A stretch of DNA of 64,000 nt from Siphonodentalium dalli (taxonomy: Eukaryota; Mollusca; Scaphopoda; Gadilida; Siphonodentaliidae): NCBI GenBank assembly GCA_032622095.1, contig CP136061.1, forward strand, positions 49,233,797 to 49,297,796. Reading direction: 5' to 3'. The notes below the pieces were generated by a model. It was not told the DNA's origin and ran no database searches. It worked only from the letters and a program-made list of their open reading frames with translations. A program made the translations under genes and the position numbers. The first letter of the stretch is position 1. Each line of letters starts with the position of its first letter. Of the stretch, positions 56,270-64,000 are shown piece after piece.

Positions 56270-57536
56270 AACATTTCCTATATATGGGATAACTACTCAA
56301 CAATGATGCTTTAGTATAGAACGGGTTAAACTTTTTATCTGAACATTTCCTATGGGATAACTACTCATCAATGATGCTTTAGTATAGAAAGGGTTAAAAT
56401 TATTATCTGAACATTTCCTATGGGATAACTACTCAAAAATGATGCTTTAGTATAGAACGGGTTAAACATTTTATCTGAACATTTCCTATAGGATAACTAC
56501 TCAACAATGATGCTTTTGTATAGAACGGGTTAAACTTTTTATCTAAACATTTCCTATGGGATAACTACTCATCAATGATGCTTTAGTATAGAAAGGGTTA
56601 AAATTATTATCTGAACATTCCCTATGGGATAACTACTCAACAATGATGCTTTAGTATAGAACGGGTTAAACTTTTTATCTGAACATTTCCTATGGGATAA
56701 CTACTCATTAATGTTGCTTTTGTATACAACGGGTTAAACTTTTTATCTGAACATTTCCTATGGGATAACTACTCAACAATGATGCTTTAGTATACAACGG
56801 GTTAAACTTTTTATCTGAACATATCCTATGGGATAACTACTCATCAATGATGCTTTAGTATAGAAAGGGTTAAAATTATTATCTGAACATTTCCTATGGG
56901 ATAAGTACTCAAAAATGATGCTTTAGTATAGAACGGGTTAAACTTTTTATCTGAACATTTCCTATGGGATAACTACTCAACAATGATGCTTTTGTATAGA
57001 ACGGGTTAAACTTTTTATCTGAACATTTCCTATGGGATAACTACTCATCAATGATGCTTTAGTATAGAAAGGGTTAAAATTATTATCTGAACATTTCCTA
57101 TGGGATAACTACTCAAAAATGATGCTTTAGTATAGAACGGGTTAAACTTTTTATCTGAACATTTCCTATGGGATAACTACTCATCAATGTTGCTTTTGTA
57201 TAGAACGGGTTAAACTTTTTATCTGAACATTTCCTATGGGATAACTACTCATCAATGATGCTTTAGTATAGAAAGGGTTAACATTATTATCTGAACATTT
57301 CCTATGGGATAACTACTCAAAAATGATGCTTTAGTATAGAACGGGTTAAACTTTTTATCTGAACATTCCCTATGGGATAACTACTCATGAATGATGCTTT
57401 AGTATAGAAAGGGTTCAACCTATTATCTGAACATTCCCTATGGGATAACTACTCATGAATGATGCTTTAGTATAGAAAGGGTTAAACTTATTATCTGAAC
57501 ATTTCCTATGGGACAACTACTCATCAATGATGCTTT
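56270..57536. repeat. 68 bp minisatellite, left block
   Basis: Unit 'gggttaaactttttatctga' + 'acatttcctatgggataact' + 'actcatcaatgatgctttag' + 'tatagaac', about 18 copies. An inverted single unit ('aatgtttagataataagttt') sits just before it at 56213-56235. The block is cut off by the LINE at 57537. Confidence 0.9.
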
Positions 57537-60129
57537 TTGTTTAAACATATTTTATTTGTTCATAAATTAAATTAGTTTATGACAAAAGGGATTGGAGGAC
57601 AAGTGCTAAATCACTTAGAATACCCTCCTCTCCCTAGTATGATACACTGACAAATTTTATGACACTAAAGACGAACAAAACACAAGGTATATTATATACA
57701 TACATATAATGAAAAATATAAGTAAATAAACAGAATGGCGATTGCGGAGGAGAATTGGAGGGTCGGTTTACAGTGGAGAGATGGGATGAGTGTGAGTATG
57801 CTTCATCAACCCTTCGGTGATCATTCCCTTGCAACAAGTAAAAATACGATAGTACAGGCATATATCAATTATTGAGTGCATAACTGGGATATATTGAACA
57901 TAGGAAACAAGGTACAAACTTAGAATATTATATTATAAGTAGATTTGGTGTAGAATGGCATGGTCAAAGTGTTAGGTTCTCTCAAAACGGCCGGAATCTC
58001 TAATATACGAGTGAACAGCCTTAAATATATCACTATTCTCAGTATAAGTTAGTTCAGGTTTCCCATAAAGAAGTATGTCTACAGAGTTAATATTATGTTG
58101 CATAAGATTATTATTGAGTTTTTGCCGAGATTCGGCATAATGGTTACATTCAAAGAAAAAATGGTTAGCATTTTCATCCCGGAAGCCACACGAGCATGTT
58201 GCGGAATCTGAGATATGATTACGTAATTTATCGGATTGTAGGGCACTACATTTACATCGAAGTTGCGTGTGAATAATATTATAATAACGACTCCCATTTG
58301 TGAAATACAAAGGTGGTTTCAGCCTTGTCCCCGCGTAGTGCATATGTTTCAATTGCTTCACGAATTCATCATGGGCAAGATTGCGAATAGTTAATTTAAT
58401 GGAGTTCCATTCCTTTGTACAGGCAGGGATAAAAGTGGATTTTAACCTTGCAGAGTCACAGCGAATGATAATAAAATCAGAAGCATATTTTGATTCCCGA
58501 TCGGTCCTGTCTCTGAAACGTTCGGGCAGGATTGTGCTTAAGTAACGAGGTGCATTATTATTTATTATCTTGTGAAGGGTGGATAACCGTTTAACGGTTC
58601 TTCTGTCCTCTAGACTATCCCAGCCTATCTCAGTCATTAATCTGACATCTGATACAGAACGAGTGCAACCCGTCACGATTCTGGCTGCATCTAACTGAAT
58701 ATCATTAAGGTTTTTAAGGAGGTAATTCGGAGCTCCAAACCACACTGGGCTTGCATATTCGAGAAGCGGTCTCACGTATGTCAAGTACATTGTTTCTAAA
58801 GTCTTTCTGCTTAGTATGCATTTAAGTTTCCTTATTTGGGACAATCTCGCATTAGCACGTTTACACGTGTTGTCAATACACATATTCCATTTGAGATCAC
58901 TCTGCAGGTCAACGCCTAAATGCTTGTGATTTTCGGTGTATTCCAGGACTTCACCATTGAATTTAACCACGGGCCTAGTATTTTCAGGGAAACTTCCAAA
59001 AAACATTAGATTGGTTTTTGATGGATTGAATTTCACCATCCATTGCCTTGACCAATTGCTCAGCTTAATCATATCATTATTCAGTGAAATTTCAAGTGTG
59101 TTTAGGTCAGAACTACTCTTCATTAGACAGGTGTCATCTGCGTAGAGACACGTTTTGGATTCCATACTATCGGCTATATCGTTAATGTAGAGCAAAAATA
59201 GGAGAGGACCGATAACGGACCCCTGGGGCACTCCAGAATCTAAACAATCATACTTTGAGATGCAGGCGTTGACCCTAACCCTTTGTTGGCGATCGCTAAG
59301 ATAACTCTTAAACCATAAAAGAAGTTTTCCTTTAATCCCATATTTTTCCATTTTGTGTAAAAGTCCGTCATGCCAAACTTTATCGAACGCTTTGGACACA
59401 TCACAGAAAACCGCACAAGTGTTACATCCTTCATCTAGTGCTTCTGCTATACTATGAACTATTTCAATAAGCTGATATTCGGTACTATGTTTAGGAAGGA
59501 ACCCAGACTGATAATCATACAACAAGTTATTTTCTTGTAAATGCTGAAGTAATTTATTATGGATAATTTTTTCTAATATTTTACCGGGAACGCTCAGAAG
59601 TGAAACTGGCCTATAATTATTTGGATCTTTTTGGTCACCTTTTTTGAATAGAGGTATAACATCCGCTTTTTTCCATTCATCTGGGAACTGACAAAGGTCT
59701 ATCGATTTCTGAAATAATATACTAAGTGGTTTACATACAGTAGCATGTGTTTCTTTAAGCATGCGATTACTAATACCATCTGACCCATAGGCTTTTTTCG
59801 TTGGTAGATCTTACAGAATTTGATAAATTTGTGATTCACTGATCGGTATTTCAGTGATAACTTCATCTGTTCGTGCAACAAAATTCGGCAAACATTTCGC
59901 TTTCATTCCTAATGAACTATTGGCAACAAAAATACTATTTAAAATTTCAGCTTTGTCTTTATCATAGCATGTTGTTTTTATATGAGAGAGGCGGGATTCC
60001 TTGGTTAGAATTGTTACCCATAAATGTTTTAACAACATGCCAAAACTGTTTTGGGTTATTATTCATAACAAGGGATTCATCCAAGTGAGTCATATACTCA
60101 TTTTTTGCGTGTTTCTTGGCATTATTTAT
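57537..60129 (-). mobile_element. 5'-truncated LINE (Jockey/CR1-like) inserted in the minisatellite
   Basis: Flanked by the 10-bp direct repeat 'atgatgcttt' (57527-57536 and 60130-60139). The minisatellite continues on both sides. The minus-strand coding region starts in the linker before RT, so endonuclease and ORF1 are absent. A 435 bp 3' UTR follows the stop codon. No long poly(A) is seen at the 3' end ('aaataaaatatgtttaaac'). Confidence 0.9.
57972..60120 (-). pseudogene. LINE reverse transcriptase, near-intact but broken upstream
   Basis: The main frame (59762-57972, 596 codons) holds a full RT: DVSKAFDKVW (D121), GVPQGSVIGP (177-186), YADD (207-210), thumb HLGVDLQSDLKWN, and a C-terminal CSCGFRDENANHFFFEC zinc-knuckle-like motif. 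Function in life: target-primed reverse transcription. Upstream, the same coding path is interrupted by a TAA just before DLPTKKAYGSDGISNRML (about 59811) and by a frameshift near 60000 between ...IPPLSYKNNML and LSHIKTTCYDKDKAEILNS. Two breaks in an otherwise clean frame imply a fairly young dead copy. Confidence 0.9.
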
Positions 60130-61845
60130 ATGATGCTTTGGTTGCTTTAGTATAGAAATGGTTAAACTTATTATCTGAACATTTCCTAAGGGATAACTAC
60201 TCACCAATGGTACTTTGGTATAGAAAGGGTTAAACTTATTATCTGAACATTCCCTATGGGATAACTACTCATGAATGATGCTTTAGTATAGAAAGGGTTT
60301 AAACTTATTATCTGAACATTTCCTATTGGATAACTACTCATCAATGATGATTTAGTTGCTTTAGTATAAAAATGGTTAAACTTATTATCTGAACATTTCC
60401 TATGGGATAACTACTCATCAATGATGCTTTGGTATAGAAAGGGTTAAACTTATTATCTGAACATTTCCTATTGGATAACTACTCATCAATGATGATTTAG
60501 TATAGAAAGTGTTAAACTTATTATCTGAACATTTCCTATGGCATAACTACTCATCAATGATTATTTAGTATAGAAATGGTTAAACTTATTATCTGAACAT
60601 TTCCTATGGGATAACTACTCATCAATGATTATTTAGTATAGAAAGGGTTAAACTTATTATCTGAACATTTCCTATGAGATAACTACTCATCAATGATGCT
60701 TTAGTTGCTTTAGTATAGAAGGGGTTAAACTTATTATCTGAACATTTCCTATGGGATAACTACTCGTCAATGATGCTTTAGTATAGAAAGGGTTAAACTT
60801 ATTATCTGAACATTTCCTATGGGATAACTACTCACCAATGGTACTTTAGTGTAGAAAGTGTTAAACTTATTATCTGAACATTTCCTATGGGATAACTACT
60901 CATCAATGATGCTTTAGTATAGAAAGGGTTAAACTTATTATCTGAACATTCCCTATTGGATAACCACTCAACCATGATGGTTTAGTATAGAAAGGGTTAA
61001 ACTTATTATCTGAACATTTCCTATGGGATAACTACTCATCAATGATGCTTTAGTATAGAAAGGGTTTAAACTTATTATCTGAACATTTCCTATTGGATAA
61101 CTACTCATCAATGATGATTTAGTTGCTTTAGTATTAAAATGGTTAAACTTATTATCTGAACATTTCCTATGGGATAACTACTCATCAATGATGCTTTGGT
61201 ATAGAAAGGGTTAAACTTATTATCTGAACATTTCCTATTGGATAACTACTCATCAATGATGATTTAGTATAGAAAGGGTTAAACTTATTATCTGAACATT
61301 TCCTATGGCATAACTACTCATCAATGATTATTTAGTATAGAAAGGGTTAAACTTATTATCTGAACATTTCCTATGAGATAACTACTCATCAATGATGCTT
61401 TAGTTGCTTTAGTATAGAAGGGGTTAAACTTATTATCTGAACATTTCCTATGGGATAACTACTCGTCAATGATGCTTTAGTATAGAAAGGGTTAAACTTA
61501 TTATCTGAACATTTCCTATGGGATAACTACTCACCAATGGTACTTTAGTGTAGAAAGTGTTAAACTTATTATCTGAACATTTCCTATTGGATAACTACTC
61601 ATCAATGATGCTTTAGTATAGAAAGGGTTAAACTTATTATCTGAACATCCCTATTGGATAACCACTCAACCATGATGGTTTAGTATAGAAAGGGTTAAAC
61701 TTATTATCTGAACATTTCCTATGGGATAACTACTCATCAATGTTGCTTTAGTTGCTTTAGTATAGAAAGTGTTAAACTTATTATCTGAACATTTCCTATG
61801 GGATAACTACTCGTCAATGTTGCTTTAGTGCAGAAAGGGTTAGTA
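60130..61845. repeat. 68 bp minisatellite, right block, with higher-order repeats
   Basis: About 25 copies of the same unit, mostly the 'aaacttattatctgaac' variant. The variant 'cctatgagataac' followed by a doubled 'gctttagttgctttag' occurs at 60671 and again at 61370, implying a duplicated block with a period near 700 bp. Confidence 0.9.
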
Positions 61846-61849
61846 ATAT

Positions 61850-62512
61850 CTATATATATATATTATGAAAAACATACCGAAGGTAGACATTTTCAAACTT
61901 TTTTTCAACCTCTTTCAATTTTGGCACAGAAGCCTCTCTCAAAGATGCCCTATCTCTTCCCAGAAAGTTTTATATAGATTCCGGGGTATCAAATAATAAA
62001 TATCAATCGCGGACAGAGTCCTGTGTCTATCAATTGATATAAATTTCTTATCTCATGCGCGGGACACAGTTTTATGAGCTATTTTTGAACAGAAATCCGC
62101 GCGAATACGTTCGGAGCATAACAAAAGCGTAATAAGAAGGAGAACTCTATATTGTTAGCACCCTCAATCACGGCGAATTGCATTTCAAATATAGAATTAA
62201 CCACGATCTTTCGATCGAAATAAACCACTGTATTATGACTTTCTAGGCAATAATATACCCGATATTTACAAAAATAATATGTTGTAGTTGTGACCTGGAG
62301 GAGATAGACAATCTTAGCATATATTCAAAATACACCGCGAATAGACTAACAATTAACGCTCTTATTCATAACACACCGCGAATAGACTAACACGTAACGC
62401 TCTTATTCATAGCACACCGCGAATAGACTAACAACGCTCTTCGCTGTTTCTCGTTGAAGCAAAATCGGCACTGAACCGAGTATTCTAAATGCTACGATCG
62501 ATTTAAAGGCAA
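61850..62512. other. Intergenic with a family D-like end and a short tandem repeat
   Basis: 'tatagattccggggtatcaa' and 'gcggacagagtcctgtgtc' (about 61972-62025) resemble the family D TIR. 'cacaccgcgaatagactaac' is repeated three times at 62330-62430. Confidence 0.55.
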
Positions 62513-62516
62513 ACTT

Positions 62517-63021
62517 AATTTTTGAGTCACCGAATATTTTTTTATAGTGCCTTGATATACGGTTTTAATAACAATATATGCCATAAAATATGATTGAAAT
62601 GCTATAATTCATCACCATTTGAAACGTCTGTGTCTCAGGAGATGCCCATAGAGAAATAGAAAACAGCTTAAATCATAGAAAGATTTCCCCCGTTATGGCT
62701 CCCAGAATGCAACATAATTCAAACTAAAAATGTATTTTCAATGGAAGGGGAATAACTCTATCTTTAAGATAAAGAGATATTCCTCCTCCCTTGAAAATAA
62801 TACACTTTACACTACAAACCAAACACAAACTTAAGCACAAACACGTCGGTAACTCAACAAAAACACAAACACGTCGGTAACTCAACAAAAACGACATGTT
62901 CACAGTTTATTACATGACTAAGTTAATAATACAATGTTTTGGAGCTTCCTCTTTCACATGGTATATAATATGGCATACATTTTATATATATGATCAGAGG
63001 GTTCGAAAATTAAGTGAGTCT
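62517..63021. mobile_element. Family A TTAA MITE, complete copy (empty site for the Helitron)
   Basis: TTAA (62513-62516) | AGGCAAACTTAATTTTTGAG ... inverse ...AAAATTAAGTGAGTCT | TTAA (63022-63025). Same interior as 26585-27671 but no Helitron at 62977/62978. Contains a direct 'acacgtcggtaactcaacaa' duplication at 62840-62890. Confidence 0.85.
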
Positions 63022-63125
63022 TTAAATATAGATCCATATACATCATATAAAAGTACTTAACGAATACATTTCCGGAACCGGACCAGACTGTGACACAGGC
63101 GAGCTTCACTGGGTACAAACCAAGT

Positions 63126-63700
63126 CGTCACTGTCCACAACAGGTTGGGATATCGGTTGGGTTGATGCTGTTTTGGACCGAGTCCCGACCCGTCACTCTT
63201 CTATAACAGATTTTCGTTGAAAAGACGTACTATATTTACACGTAGAGTCCGGGAATTCACGTGAACCCCTGAATGTGATTAATCATCTGACATGTCCGCG
63301 ATTAATCTGTTAATCTTCAAATTGATATATTGTTTACCGATAGAAGAATGCAAAGTGATGATACGATCGTTTAATATATTGTTTACATACATTTTCTGAT
63401 AGCGCGACAAATTGAAATTCTCTGGAAAACAAGGCTTAGTTCACTTATATATCTCGTTGCTTTGACATTTAAAAGACCTCTGATATGCGCATTTTTGATA
63501 TCATCATGTTTGTGAATGGTTGCCCTCGATGTTCATGTACACAAATCGTCCATTTGACCTAACCCGAAGACATACAAGCAAGATAACTACCGCCCACGAT
63601 TATGGGCTAAAAGTATGTTATAGAAGAGTAACGGTACGGGACTCGGTCCAAAACACCGATATATCCCAAGCCGTTGTGGACCGAGCAGACGTGGTCTCTA
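63126..63700. repeat. Inverted repeat, about 85 bp arms
   Basis: 'ttttggaccgagtcccgacc' + 'cgtcactcttctataaca' (63169-63207) is mirrored by 'tgttatagaagagtaacgg' + 'tacgggactcggtccaaaac' (63616-63654). Outer parts 'gtccacaaca' / 'gttgtggac' also pair. About 400 nt loop. Possible fold-back element. Confidence 0.7.
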
Positions 63701-63714
63701 CACTATGGCTATAG

Positions 63715-64000
63715 GCGGTTTACGAACGCATGGAAATATTCCTTGTACGTGGCGATAGAGGGGGTTGGGGATGTATCAAAATAAACTGATTTCAATCAAG
63801 GCAAATATACTTTAAGAGGAAGGTAAAGTGGCAACATTTGAATGGGGAATTTAGTGTTAATTTATTTTAGAAAAGATTGATCAAACACTACAAAGCGCAT
63901 GTGACATGTCATACCTTTTTTGAAAGTTTATCTCGTGACACGAAGCGGAATTTTGATTTTCATCCCAGGTTGTATATTATTGGACATTATTAAAAAGTAG
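63715..64000. other. Right edge, nothing recognised
   Basis: No exon or repeat signature in the last 286 bases. Confidence 0.4.

Overview
The window reads as animal nuclear DNA, most likely from a marine invertebrate. Support for this: a gene split by GT-AG introns, a secreted PAN/EGF/Thr-rich/C-type-lectin architecture, several non-LTR retrotransposon remnants, a 5S rRNA-derived segment, and a very high load of short DNA transposons, Helitron-like elements and minisatellites. Dispersed repeats carrying 'gggccataactctg'-type and 'tgaccttgacctt'-type text would fit a mollusc, other lophotrochozoan or cephalochordate. The species cannot be named from the sequence alone.

Main gene: a five-exon gene on the + strand fills most of the window (coding exons 17125-17457, 36150-36255, 38246-38488, 47971-48183, 53694-53914). 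Intron phases 0-1-1-1 are consistent and the exons sum to 372 codons including the stop. The predicted product is a secreted protein of 371 residues: signal peptide, PAN/apple-like module, degenerate EGF-like module, a roughly 80-residue threonine tract, and a C-terminal C-type lectin domain split over two exons. A second, phase-1 signal-peptide-like exon (25953-26007) lies in intron 1 and could splice in frame to the Thr-rich exon.

Left flank (1-17000): a degenerate satellite; tandem repeats; a 6.6 kb TIR transposon (3848-10433) whose exact empty site is preserved in a paralogous segment at 12998-13491; a minus-strand first exon resembling the THUMPD3 tRNA methyltransferase (10638-10911); a dead LINE fragment (11230-12038); and a 2.0 kb TIR element (14956-16997) that ends 127 bp before the lectin start codon and carries a 5S rRNA-derived block.

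Introns (17458-53693): intron 1 holds a head-to-tail run of Helitron-like elements, a Helitron-like copy inside a TTAA-flanked MITE, and a 2.7 kb TTA-flanked TIR element. Intron 3 holds a 2.9 kb minisatellite and a 1196 bp tandem duplication. Intron 4 holds further repeats, including a Helitron-like insertion with a related empty site 330 bp away.

Right flank (53915-64000): a LINE C-terminal fragment; a 68 bp minisatellite split by a 2.6 kb 5'-truncated LINE with a 10 bp target duplication; a second TTAA MITE that gives the empty site for the intron 1 Helitron; and a terminal inverted repeat. No other confident protein-coding gene is visible.
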